Assembly: GCA_034766995.1 (NCBI GenBank)
Contig: CM068315.1
Coordinates: 6,233,454-6,297,453, forward strand
From: Acanthacorydalis orientalis
Lineage: Eukaryota; Arthropoda; Insecta; Megaloptera; Corydalidae
Direction of reading: 5' to 3'
DNA length: 64,000 nucleotides
The translations under genes were made by a program, and so were the position numbers. Every line of letters begins with the position of its first letter. Position 1 is the stretch's first letter. This document shows positions 12,976 to 24,666 of this stretch, one piece after another. The notes beneath the pieces were generated by a model. That model saw nothing but the letters and a program-made list of their open reading frames with translations. It did no database searches and was not told the origin of the DNA.

Positions 12976-15900
12976 TATGTTGTAACATTTATTGAGTATT
13001 TCGATAAAAGAAAAAAAGTGTGTTACATAGAGTAATAATTTATATAAATAGTACAACGTTTTATGTTATACATAATGAACTGATACAAATAAAAATTGAT
13101 TTCATAAAATAATATTTTTAATATTTCCTCCATAAATAAAATATGTAATTGTTGCATTCTACACAGCAGTAATTTTTGTCTTTTATTTTTATAAAATATA
13201 TATTAACATATTTCTGTTGAAAAAATGCCTGAAATTAGAAATGAGTAATAAATAGAACCAGTCAGATAATTTATATTGAAACTATATAATCACAATTAAC
13301 TTGAGAATCGAATTTTACCTGTTTGTATAAAAAAATAAGATCTGATTTATTCAATTGTAAGATAATTAGTATAACATGATTTAAAATAATAAAAGATAAT
13401 CATTCATGCTAGACATTTAAACAAATAGGAGACGCCAAAACTATTTGAATGTTAATATAGGTCAGGCACTTAGACATCATTGGTCAAGTATTAACCTGCA
13501 ATAGGCCGTGTCACGTTGTCAGTCAACGGACGTCCAAATTGTGAAGTGATTTTTAATAGTTAAAATACGCAAAGAGGCGAGAATAATATTTTACAACGAG
13601 CGTTTTGTTCCTAAATAAAATCGGTAAAAATCTCTTTTCTAATCAATCATATATATATATATAGTAATATTCTAATAATTGACACATTTCTTTATTCGAA
13701 ATTTTGCATTTTTCAAATACAAGTACATTTAAAAAGGTACATATATTTTTATACATAAAAATTAAAATATTTGTAAATATATCGATTTCAATTATTTGAT
13801 ATAAATAACATTTAAACGAAATGTAAAATTTAATAGTAAATGATTAACAGACTTTTATACATGTAAGTGTGTGCATAAGTGTTACATAATGTGTTACAAC
13901 TAAAATAACTGTTCTAGTGCTACGTAGATTGCTTCCATAGTTCGAGGTAATGTATTTATATAATTTTGTACAATATTTCCAGATCATTTTAATTATGTCA
14001 TTTAACTGTTCAAATATATTTTTTTAAAGTCACATAATTATTGTTATACTCAACTTAATGTAAGTGAATATATTTAGTTGAAGAAACATACAATTTTTAT
14101 CCTGGATCTTACCATAATAATAGGTATTTATAGTAAAATAATGTATTCTCTAAATTTCTGGTCTTATAAAATATACAAAGATTCAATAATATTGTATTTA
14201 ATGGCCGGCACTTTTTAAATAATCCTATTTTTTAATTCAGTCGAATCTCTTCAAAAAAATATTTTCCATATGATTCGAATATATTCTCATTGATATTTTT
14301 TTTAAAATAAATCTAAAATGTTTGAATATTGTTTAAAATATTTTTGCAATTAAAAAAAAAACGAAATAAGCCATCTTGTAATTGAACTTAACGTTTCGTT
14401 CAAGAATTATTAACATGCCTTTCAAATGTCTATTTTATCAGTATATTCAAAATTTCAACATTCTCTGTGAATGTACTTTTACTAACCTATTATATTTATT
14501 TATATAAGTTTTTTCAGTTATAATTCAGTTATATGTCATCTTTCACTAATAAAGACTGTTAAAAAAATAAATAATAAAGATGACATATATAAGAAAGACT
14601 CTCTTACTTTCATGAATTTCTTATGTGTGTTTTTTTGTGAACTGTAAAACAATTTATCTCATTTTAATCTCCTAATCCCTTTCTTTATTTGTTTGATGCT
14701 ATTAAATAAGTGTTTTAATTCGAAAACTTTGATTCACGTTTTTTTTTAAACTGTTTGATTTTTTCGTTATTATGTTGTTTTCCAATGTATTCATCATTCA
14801 TAATTATTCCGTTTAAATCCTTGAAGCCACACTTGAATTCGTTCTTTCGACTTTTGTCACTTTCACGTTGATATATTTGCATTTAAAACATTTATGAATG
14901 CAAAAACATCTAGCTGATGACAAAAATAATTAAATAAAAACAAACTCAAATGCAGTTTCAGGGATTCAAACGAAAGAGTCTTGACGTTTTCTATAAATCT
15001 GTGTGTTTTTATTTCTGAAATTTCTCCAAATTATATAAAATAATGATATCGGTAGAGATATTATTATTTAATATAATCTGAATAATGATAATGTTTAGTA
15101 ATATAATTTATTAAATAATAATAAGGAAAATATCTGTTTACAAGAAAAATGTTTCTTTTCGATTAGTTTAAAATACAATTTTCGTTGTTAAATGTGACTG
15201 ATTACTATCTATTTGGCAACTGTGCGATTCTGTTAGCAAAGTTTTCATCTTTGAAAGCTAGGAGAACTTATCTACTGTCATTTGGCATATTGAAAATTCA
15301 AATGTTTAATAAAAAAAGTTACCTGAAAGGAATAAACTCTAATGTTACATATCAGCAGAACATTACAAGTGAGAACATTGATAGAAAGTTTCAATTTAAA
15401 TTCATTCAATTGCTGGACATTTTACCATGTGAAACATGTGATCCGGCTCTATCGTCATAAAAAAGCATACTTTTCTGTCGGTTAGAACAGAACTGGCATT
15501 TTCATACTGTCAAGTTAAGCACAATGAAAATCGACGTTTTATATGCTTTATTCATGTTTTTATCAGATCAAATTAACCATTCGTTTGTGTTGTCACCAGT
15601 AAAGAACTTCTTTTAACGAATTCCATCTATATATGCTGGTGATGACATTTTTATTAATAAAAATTAATAAAAAATTATTCATTATTTTTCATATATTTTT
15701 TTTTGTAAAAAATTAAATTTTACCCTATTGAAAAAACAGCTGCTAAATCCGTTTTTATTTTGATATTCGAACAACGCATTAACAATTTGGTATAATATTT
15801 TTTTCTTGAGCTTCGATAGTACTGTTCTCTACCAGAAATTTCGGCCTGTGTGCCATTTTCATATAGATATTAAACACTTCTTTTCTATTTGAAAATGACA

Positions 15901-17242
15901 CACGTGCTGAAAATAATAGTGGATAACAAACGCTAAGATGATATGAAAGGATAAAGATCATCAAAACAACGCAAGAAAAATAAATATAATCGAAAAGAAT
16001 TTAAACTTAGCACCTTGTATAACTAAAATCAAATTTAATTTTCACCAGCTTCTAGAAATGTTAGAAGATTATTAGCATACTCGGAATGAGTATCTTGTAA
16101 ACTTTCAAGAAACCGTTCTATGTCAGAAAAAAAAACAGTAACAAATATTCTAATCTGGAAATTGTTTTTGTTAAGAAATTGAACTAGTATATAGAGTGAA
16201 TGGAATTATAATCGAATTTCAATACATTAATAGCTTGAAAACTAAAAAGAATCCTGTATATATGTAAATGAGAAAAAATCTGTAATTTAAATATTTTTAC
16301 AATTATTTAAAAGATCTAGTTAAAAGAAACCAATGTTGGAGTTTTAAAGTACTCTGTTCAAAATTACAAGATATTAAAACTGATAAAATCTTCGAACACA
16401 ATTATAAATAGACAAATGCGTTGTAACAAAAAATTTTTAGTGTCAAAGGATTAGTATTTTATTTCACTTGATATGAAAAAATTTAACTCAGACCATATAA
16501 AAGAAATATACTGTAATAATTTGAAATAATAATAAATTTTATAGTTTAATGAAATATTATCTAAAGTAATATAATTGTTATTTTACTTTTTTCTCTAGAC
16601 ATTTTTTCCGTGTAATATTTTTTTATCAATGTAACAGATGTTTTTATTTCTCGTGTAACATAAGTCGGTTCCGTAACAGAACTGTGAAATCGACAGGATT
16701 TTTCAACATATTATATGATGAAAGTTACATTGCATTATTTCAAGTAATTGTAAGCGTTCTTTAGATTTTAGCCAGTATTATATAATTTAATATCTGTTCA
16801 CACATTATCCACAAAATGAAATAATGAAATGTTTAATAATCAAACACATACAACTTAAATAAAAAAAAAGTATATATCGAAATTTAATCCATTTTTATTG
16901 CTTAAATATTTACACTTTTATTAGGAAACAGTTTATTTGATTACTGTTTATTTTAATATAAATAATAAAATTAGAACATAAATAATTTTACAAATATAAT
17001 TATTATTAAGACCAGTTAAATTAAGACAAGTATGTGTACATCCTAATGAATGGCATAATGTGCACGTTTCATATGAAATATTTTTTTTATGAAGTCCCAT
17101 TGTAGTTATTTTATAATAATTTACATCTCTTTATTAGAACACCGACTTTTACTTGATGAATGTTTTTCCCTACTAACTGGTTTCACTGCAGATGTGTTTG
17201 TACAGATTTTGACTTGTTTTTGACTGAATTATTTCATTGGTA
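12976..17242. other. Intergenic spacer between Megator and the Pvf-like gene
   Basis: About 4.3 kb of AT-rich sequence with a short (TA)n near 13650 and scattered small open frames (15185-15460 on +, 14882-14715 and 15964-15779 on -) that show no recognisable family, no splice support and no codon pattern. A slightly GC-richer patch at 13430-13620 could be regulatory but has no defining motif. Near 17132 the minus strand reads AATAAAG, a plausible poly(A) signal for the Pvf-like gene. Confidence 0.4.
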
Positions 17243-17484
17243 TCATTTAGGAATCTTTCCGTCTTTTTGACACTTACAACGTGTATGATTTGCTACTTGA
17301 AGTTGCACATAAGATCTGTTTTCACTACCTACTAAACGAATCACTGAAAACACTAATACTACTGGTTCAAAGTCTTGAACATCACAAACTTCTTCAGTAT
17401 TGCTACAGCAACCAGTGTCCTGACCACATCTGTAAAAAATAAAATTGTATACATACATTCATACATACATACATACATTCATGC

Positions 17485-17517
<33 letters not shown>

Positions 17518-20500
17518 AAATATAAGATCTAGAGTAAAAGTATTTTATCTTTATTTTTAACATCATTTACAAACTTTTTTCACATTTTTTAAATTATTTT
17601 AATAATTTATTACAATAAGAAATATTGTAACCATTGATTTCTTTGGAACAAATGCTACTTAACCCTTTCGTTACTAACGGGATACGTATGTCGCACCGAT
17701 TTTAAAAAATTCCTGTCAGGGAAATACTTTACAAAGTGAACCCATAATATAATACTGATAGGCCAAAACTTCCCAGGACTATATCTTTTATTCAAGATGT
17801 CGGAGAATTCTTGGATAATAATTTTGGACAATTTTAATTACCCTTTAAAGCAATTAATTACCATTTACCGAAATTAATCAAAACGAAAATAGTTGTACTG
17901 AAATGGTTAAAAAAATTGTATATGTTAATATGAAAAGTAAAAACGCAGAGATCCAAAATCATTTAACATCTAAAAAATACAAATGTTTCACCGATATTAC
18001 ATACATCTAGTACAGACTTAAGATAATTTCAGTATTAAATTAAATTATCACTTCAACTGGGTCCCGTTAGACCATTCTTCAAATATTCAGTTACAGTTTT
18101 CGATCTTCAGACTACTTCTGGTATTTTTATATATACACATTTTTTATTATTTCTCTCTATATAAAAAATAAATTCATTTTAAAAGTTACATAAAACAATT
18201 CTTTCTTCGTGTACACAACGCCGCTCCCCCGCTACACTCTATAAGCCACACGTTAACCATTTCCATTTCCGATCATTACCGATGTTTCACGAATCGTCAT
18301 GTTCGTCGATTCCAGTGAAACAGTATTCGGGCACGGCCAGTTGTATGTTGGTCGCTCCAAAAGTACCACTAAGGAGTTATCAAGTTTTGGTGTACAGAAG
18401 GACACAACTCAGTTACGAATATCGTGTACACGGAAGTTTTAGAATAAGTTTACGATAAGTTTTCTTTTCAATCTCTCTATCTTCACGGTTTCATTTAGAA
18501 TCAAAAAGTAAATTTCATTATATAATATATTTATTTTATTTTTCATTTAAAAATTGTTAACACTTAACGAGAGCGAACGAAGCGAGCTCGGGCGGGTCCC
18601 TCCGTGTCTCGGTACAGTCCAGTTCATTCACATGTGTTTTGTTTTTTCTTTATCTCTCATCGAGTGAAATATTGCCTGAATGAAATATTCTTAAGCGTTT
18701 GGCACACATTTATTAGCGTTTCGAATTAAGGGATGATTCGAATGCAAGTGCGTAAACGGGGTGTGTTTTTAAATTATAATTTGTGTTCGGGCGCTAATGA
18801 CCTCAGTTATCGATGCGTCCTAAACCCCAATAACTCACTCACTCATTCCGGGTCTCGACGAGCGTAGCGATAAGGGGACGAATCCCCCTTGTTTTATATA
18901 AATAAGATTCGAAGTAGCATCCAATATAAAACTACAACCATTTGAATTTCGAGCTTCGAATATTGTTTTTCTTATACTTGAGTCGGTGCAAAAATAATTG
19001 CGGTTTTATCATTTTAAGTTTGGCATCGATTTTCCTACTTATTGTTATCTTTTGTTATAGTCATGTGATACATCATTGCAAACAATGAAATTAGGACTAC
19101 TGATTTCTGTTCATGTCTATTGTTTTCATTATTTAGTATTGTTGGATATAACCTCTTAAATTAGTCATGAAAAAAACAAATTCGTGCTATTTTGTTGTAT
19201 GAGTTTAAATTAGGACGCAAAGCAACAGAAACTGCTCGAAATATAAAATTTGTTTTTGTCGAAGAGTCAATTAGTGAACTTGCAACTCGACACTGGTTCC
19301 AAAAATTTCGTGATGGAAATGAAAGCCTTGATGATGAAAAGGTTCTTCCTTCACTTGAAAATTGAAAATTGGGTTGAATAATATTTTTTCCAAAAGTTCA
19401 TCTTTGGAAGAAAGCGTATACAAAATTTCGAGACTCTACATGCAGGTATATGATGTGACCAACATGAAACCGTTTTGTGGACACTTGTTTCAAAAATTTT
19501 CACACTCAACAGTAATGTTGTTTCTGCAAATTTTCAATTGTGGTCGATTTTTTCGCTTCTAATTATATGTTTCCAATCAAATGATTTATGTTTCCTCGAA
19601 TATTATCAACGATTTTCTACGATATATCAGCTAGATGTGAAATTTCTTATGACTAATCTGAATTAACATGTTTTTTTCTTGTAACCGACAAATTTGTAAT
19701 TTTTATTTTGTCTACAAAAGAATGTCCAGTTAATCGAAAAATATTTATTAAAAAATTTTATCGGCATTTCCACTTCCCCAGCTCCAAAGGGTTAAATAAT
19801 TTTGAGACACATTTATCATCAAGTCAATATATGATCTTAATTACTATTCGTTGATAAAGTGTTTGTCATATTTTATAAACGCAATCACTATTTTCTACAA
19901 TTGAATCAAAACTGTAAATTATTTTTTTTGTTTAAAATGATTATTGAGATATGGAATCACATTTAAGAAGTTTATTTAAATTTATTATAAAATTTTAAAA
20001 TTATATATCTTCATATTTTATAATACAACATAAGAAAATAAATATTTTATCATTGTTTTTTTAAAGTTTTATTTAATATATGATACAGTACTTAATTTTA
20101 TTTTATAAAGTAGCTATAGTTAGTTTGATAACAAGTTGTGTTGCTAATTAACTCATATATACAATAAATTTCAATAATAATCAAGTATGAAACAAATCTA
20201 CTAAAGTAAAATAATGTAAATATTATATTTTAACGTTTTATTTTATTTCAAAAATCTCACTTTTTAAATTGTATTTGCAGCAATATTTTGAATTATTTCT
20301 ACCCAAATAATATACTCCTGCACCGCACTAATAACAAAAATAATATGCATTTATAAAATAAGTATTCTCATTTACCTGTGTAGTACTGTAAACGCTGGAA
20401 TGACGACTTGGTTTGAAGATTCTTTTAGTAGCTCTTCATCCAAATCATAGAAAGGAATAGACCTTTCTTGTGGTACACTACAGTTAAAACTTTTCAATTT

Positions 20501-20644
20501 TTTCTTTTGTTCGTTTAACATGTTTGTTAATGTTTCTTCATCATATTCATTTATATTATTTTCTTCCGTGCGTAATAGATTAATACATGAAACAATTATA
20601 ACAAAAAAACAAACTAATAGTATTTCAACACCTTTCGACTCCAT
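17243..20644 (-). CDS. PDGF/VEGF-related growth factor (Pvf-like), two exons
   Basis: Secreted cystine-knot ligand; insect Pvf proteins activate the receptor tyrosine kinase Pvr in haemocyte survival and migration and in epithelial guidance (family knowledge). Exons on the minus strand: 20644-20376 (donor GTAAAT) and 17429-17243 (acceptor TTTTTTACAG). The split codon AG|A gives R90, and the product is 151 aa. Residues 8-24 are hydrophobic (signal peptide). The PDGF domain spans about 55-143: C55, RC91, the CC pair at 97-98, C105 and the closing C141-K-C143. Sequons NCS (54), NRS (127) and NHT (137) are present. The cysteine six residues before RC in vertebrate VEGF (C51 of VEGF-A) is F85 here, and the RCGG-CC loop is longer (RCGQDTGCC). 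The 3' end is short, with no heparin-binding tail. Further 5' or 3' exons cannot be excluded. Confidence 0.82.
18200..18900. other. GC-richer block with a SINE/LINE-tail-like motif
   Basis: Distinctly richer in G and C than its surroundings. From about 18787 it contains GGGCGCTAATGACCTCAG, then TCCTAAACCCC and a CACTCACTCA tail. A second copy of this motif lies in the opposite orientation at about 21775-21830. No convincing open frame is seen. Confidence 0.4.
18978..19345 (+). mobile_element. Cecropia-type mariner, 5' fragment
   Basis: It begins with the 5' terminal repeat (GGTGCAAAAATAATTGCGGT at about 18986) and continues through the leader into the start of a transposase. Translation after a frame correction near the ATG gives the HTH segment RKATETARNIKF followed by TRHWFQKFRDGNESLDDEK. 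It aligns closely at nucleotide level with the element at 53762. Homology stops at about 19345, so the catalytic domain and 3' terminus are missing. Two bases are lost in the A-run after the start codon. Confidence 0.8.
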
Positions 20645-21180
20645 TATTTTTTTTTTTAAAAAAACCCTGTTTAATGTTTATAAATCTTGTCGACTGTATT
20701 AACACAACTGAATTACTAACAATATGTTTATTTTAAAATGTATGTTTAGAGTAACATAGAAATTGCGTTCGTAATTAACGTTCACACTTCATAATTACAC
20801 AGAGTTTAGTTGTTTCATTTGTATTGGTCACGATTGTGAAAATCGGTATCGACTATTCACGTGGAAATGATGAAATATTGCATTTATTCAATTTATTATG
20901 AATTTACTTCATATGATGAGTTTTTCCTATACAATTGTATCACAAAAAATTAATAATACCTTGCCTTGTCCATATTTATATGTTTATAAATGAAATTTCA
21001 CATTATATTCATGTAAATATAACTAACCGAAAACTATTATAATAAATAATGATATATATATATATATATACACACACACATACATACACATTCACCTACG
21101 GTGCTGATCATTGAAATTAAGTTACTACATAATATTAAAAATAATGTTAAAGAACTTGAAATTTTAAATTAAAAACAAAT
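20645..21180. other. 5' flank of the Pvf-like gene
   Basis: The presumed upstream and promoter region of the minus-strand gene. It is AT-rich, with a (TA)n/(CA)n tract at about 21053-21083. No core promoter element can be assigned. Confidence 0.3.
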
Positions 21181-21182
21181 AA

Positions 21183-21184
21183 TG

Positions 21185-21232
<48 letters not shown>

Positions 21233-21250
21233 TATATATATATATATATA

Positions 21251-21346
<96 letters not shown>
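21183..21346. repeat. Long (TA)n array, about 160 bp
   Basis: Nearly pure TA dinucleotide array interrupted by a few TGTACA and CATA steps, one of the longest in the window. Apparent Tyr/Ile open frames across it on both strands are artefacts of the repeat. Confidence 0.95.
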
Positions 21347-21348
<2 letters not shown>

Positions 21349-21774
21349 AATTTACTTTGAATGTGATGAATTAAAATAAAATTCACAAGATGAAACGAAA
21401 CGAAAAAGGCGCAAAATTCTGTAGTCTTAAAAATACAACCATTGTGTTTTAATATTTATCGTCGATTTTTATAATACATTAATTCAAATATTAAAGTTTA
21501 AATAGAACCAATTAAATTTTATTTAATTGTTCAATCTTCATTTTCAACATTTGAATCAGTGGAGCACTCAGGGAGGGGGCAAGTTCCGCTGGCATTCCCC
21601 GAAGGAAAAGCGGAAAAACAGTAGAAAATAAAACATGTGCGCGAAAATGCTCTTAAATATACAGAGAGATTAATGTAATCCCCTGTCACTATCCCCTATA
21701 TATACACAGAGAGAGAGAGATTAATGTAACTATAACTGAAGTAGTTCAAGAGTTTTCTAAAAAGAAAATATGGT

Positions 21775-21835
21775 TGATTATTGGGGTTTTAGGGTGCTTC
21801 GAAAGCTGAAGTCATTAGCGCCAGAAAAAAGAAAA
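21775..21835 (-). repeat. SINE/LINE-tail-like motif, second copy
   Basis: The minus strand reads GGCGCTAATGACTTCAGC and then CACCCTAAAACCCCAATAA, matching the motif at about 18787-18835 with a few substitutions. Comparable short tails end some insect SINEs and LINEs (family knowledge); the assignment is inference. Confidence 0.4.
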
Positions 21836-22349
21836 GAAAACTAGGTTTTATTCTTTAAATAATTTTTTATAATCACCTAAAAATTTTTATTGAATTCACA
21901 TTAAAAAAATCTTTATCCGTTCAACTCCCCTCCCCCAGATGAAAGCCTGAGTGTGTCACTGATTGGAAAACAGTGTTTTAACACAAAATTATACAATTAT
22001 GGCATTTCTTACTGAACACTGATGTCTATTCGTTTTTCTTTGCCAGCCTTTCTTTTTTTTTAGCTCGTGCTATGAATTTCCGCCGAGTTAATCTCTAAAA
22101 AATGTATAGACGACAACAACCTGATTAATTGCGTTCCTAGAGAATTTTTTCCCTTTTTAGAAGATTACCAGCCTCATTTTCTTGCTGGCAAATCAATTTT
22201 ATTGGCAAACGTATGTTTAAATGAAAGCATACAATTTTAAAGAATACTGTCGTATTCGAGTTGGTTTGGTTTTTCTAACTCTGTAAAATGACCCCAGCTC
22301 TACACTATGAAAACGTTTTCCGTAATTTTAGTTCACATTCTTTGTGTTT

Positions 22350-22352
<3 letters not shown>

Positions 22353-22391
<39 letters not shown>
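22353..22391. repeat. (TA)n array, about 39 bp
   Basis: Pure TA run ending in a CATACATAC step. Confidence 0.9.
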
Positions 22392-22393
<2 letters not shown>

Positions 22394-22728
22394 CATACTA
22401 ATGGTTTACCAGTAATTATATCTTGTTTTGTGTAAGGCAGATTCATTTTTGCCAACTTCGTTGTACTAATAAATCATTTTCATTAACATCTTTTTCAAAC
22501 TTTCTCCCACTTGAATTTTCTGATGAAGATATTATTGGTGAAACTAATAGTTTGTAAAATGTTTTCATACCCCATTATATTCATTTTTTTTGTGTTTATC
22601 TGAATAATTTTACTCCGGCTCTTAATTTGAAATAAATTACTTATTCACTTGTATTATATTATTTTCAATTATAAGACTATATAGTAGTATAATAACTATA
22701 TATCTTTATCTTTTTCCCTCCCTCTACG

Positions 22729-22729
<1 letters not shown>

Positions 22730-22812
<83 letters not shown>
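22730..22812. repeat. Compound (CT)n-(TA)n array abutting a mariner
   Basis: A CT tract runs into about 65 bp of TA repeats, which end exactly at the 5' terminus of the mariner at 22813. Confidence 0.9.
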
Positions 22813-22816
<4 letters not shown>

Positions 22817-23717
22817 GTTGATGCATAAGTTCGTACCGTTTTTGTTTTTCAAGAGAAGAGAAGAAAAAAGCTCTGGAAAAAATCTGTTTGACATGTGTTA
22901 ATGTGATTTTAATATCATAGTATTGTTTTATTTAATACTTCTTGAATTTTTCAATTTGTTGAAAGTTTTTGTTGATGTTTGGCTAAGAAAAATAGTGTCA
23001 AGTACAAAAAAAAAAACATTTCAGACATATCCTCTTGTTTGAGTTTAACCGAGTAGTTAAGGCATCAGAGGCAGCTAAAACCATTTGTGACGTTTACGGG
23101 GAGAACGCCATCGGGGAAAGTACGGCGCGAAAATGGTTTTCTCGTTTCAAAGATGGCCATTTTGATATGAATGATTCTCCATGTTCAGGGAGACCATACG
23201 ACTTTGACGAAGACCGTTTAAACGCTTCAATTCACGATGTTCCACGCACAATAAATACTGCCGAAGTGTATTACCAACTTCGTCGCCTCGAGGGCGAAAT
23301 TCAAGAAAGACTACCCGGACGACAGCATCAAGTGATTTTGCAACATGATAATGTCCGTCCACAATTCTGCTCACATTACAAAAGCGGAAATTCAAGAGCT
23401 TGGTTGGGAGCTTATTCCACATCCGATCTATTCTGCTGATCTTTCTCGATCTGATTTTCATTTTTTACACTCTCTATCAAAGAATCTCAGAGGAATTTGC
23501 TTTAATAACGACGCTGCTATTCAAAATTGGCTTTCCGACTTCTTTACCTCCAAACCACCGAATTGTTTCCAGTATTTTTCAAAAATACCAGAACGTTGGG
23601 AGGCAATCGTAAACAATTGAGAAGAATATATTATTGATTAGTTTATGTATTTTGTTTATTTAAAAAAATAAATTTTAAATTTAATAAAAACGTTACGAAC
23701 TTATGCATCAACACTAA
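22813..23717 (+). mobile_element. Mellifera-like mariner, internally deleted (905 bp)
   Basis: Terminal inverted repeats share GTTGATGCATAAGTTCGTA, and TA target dinucleotides lie at 22811-22812 and 23718-23719. The transposase remnant starts near 23037 with VKASEAAKTICDVYGENAIG and KWFSRFKDGHFDM, the typical N-terminal HTH region. The frame then joins directly to a segment just before the second catalytic Asp (QHDN), so the middle of the catalytic domain is deleted. A frameshift follows, and the rest (GWELIPHPIYSADLSRSDFH through PERWEAIVNN) is read in a second frame at about 23345-23620. Full-length relatives are about 1.3 kb. Both ends lie in (TA)n. Confidence 0.9.
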
Positions 23718-23850
23718 TATATATATATACTGCATTATTTTCAGTTAAAAACACTATCTAGTTTTTTAATTAAAACGCATTACATTTTTAAATTGAATTG
23801 TATTTTAATCAAATGATATAAATCTATTTTTATTTTATTATTGTCATTAA

Positions 23851-24264
23851 CACGTTCTCTGTCGGACCGATTTCCGGTGACCTGTCTTACACTATTCATA
23901 AAACTGCAAAAATCATTATTATCAAGTAAATGGCATAACCTTTAAGATGCACTACAGAACAAGACAAAAATGTTTGTTTTAGCAAATTATCGTCGTAGTT
24001 GCACAGTTTAAGTCAAAGAAAGGAAAAAGGATTTGATTAAATGTAAATAAAACTTTTTATATCTAATATTATTAATATTACCGTTTCTGTTATACATTTT
24101 TTGTCCTTCAGATAAAATATTTATAATTATAAAGATACACTGCCATGTTTTTTATTAAAACATGTTAAACAAAAATGCAGCTTGTCTGAACGGTAATTAC
24201 AGAATTTAAGTACTTTTATAGTACTTTTATAGTATAATTATTCTGCTGTTATTCTGTTTTATTC

Positions 24265-24325
<61 letters not shown>

Positions 24326-24662
24326 ATATATATATATATATAATATATTTTCCACTGAATGAATAAATATTATCATACAATTTTCTGATTATATATTACA
24401 ATGGCACGCACAACGGAACTGTACAAATCTTCACATATGAAGTTTTAAACAATAGAAATTCGAAAAAACTGATAGCTTATGCCACGTGGGGCGTTAACGA
24501 CCCACGGTGTAACGACTGCATTGTACATGACATTTAGGCACTAGCACACGATTTTATAAAATATTCGATGAAAATGTTACACATTAATAGTGAAAATATC
24601 AAACGGCCCGGACGGAAAGTCCCCGGAGTTGGTCGCACGCGATCCACGCGGCAGTGAACGTG
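23851..24662. mobile_element. TTAA-flanked piggyBac-type non-autonomous element (812 bp)
   Basis: The left end TTAA (23847-23850) is followed by CACGTTCTCTGTCGG. The right end in reverse complement is CACGTTCACTGCCGCG, preceded by TTGA, so the target copy on that side reads TCAA. The ends share an 11 of 13 match beginning CACGTTC. There is no transposase frame. A 75-bp (TA)n tract lies inside at 24270-24345, and the right third is unusually GC-rich (near 24485-24660). Confidence 0.55.
24270..24345. repeat. (TA)n array inside the TTAA element
   Basis: Interrupted TA run (CATATA and AATATA steps) of about 75 bp. Confidence 0.9.
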
Positions 24663-24666
24663 TCAA

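Larger units (their letters stand above)
17663..19791. mobile_element. Possible large TTAA-flanked (piggyBac-type) element
   Basis: TTAA at 17659-17662 is followed by CCCTTTCG, and CCAAAGGG is followed by TTAA at 19792-19795. The left terminus TTAACCCTTTCG is identical to that of the element at 44053. A subterminal motif CTAACGGGA at about 17677 recurs inverted near 18062 (TCCCGTTAG). The inverted ends are only about 7 bp and the interior has no transposase, so the pairing may be chance. If real, it has been invaded by a mariner. Confidence 0.3.
17430..20375 (-). other. Intron of the Pvf-like gene (2.9 kb)
   Basis: It splits the PDGF domain immediately before RC91. It contains short TA and CATA tracts near 17455-17511, a possible TTAA element, a GC-richer block at about 18200-18900 and a cecropia-type mariner fragment. 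These are listed separately. Confidence 0.8.

Noticed and set aside
14715..14882. 55-codon minus-strand frame with a Lys-rich product
   Set aside because: Too short, no splice partner and no family resemblance; expected by chance in AT-rich DNA.
15185..15460. 91-codon plus-strand frame
   Set aside because: Random composition, no start context, no domain and no neighbouring splice sites.
21147..21386. Poly(Tyr-Ile) open frames on both strands
   Set aside because: They are translations of (TA)n arrays and occur at every such array in the window.
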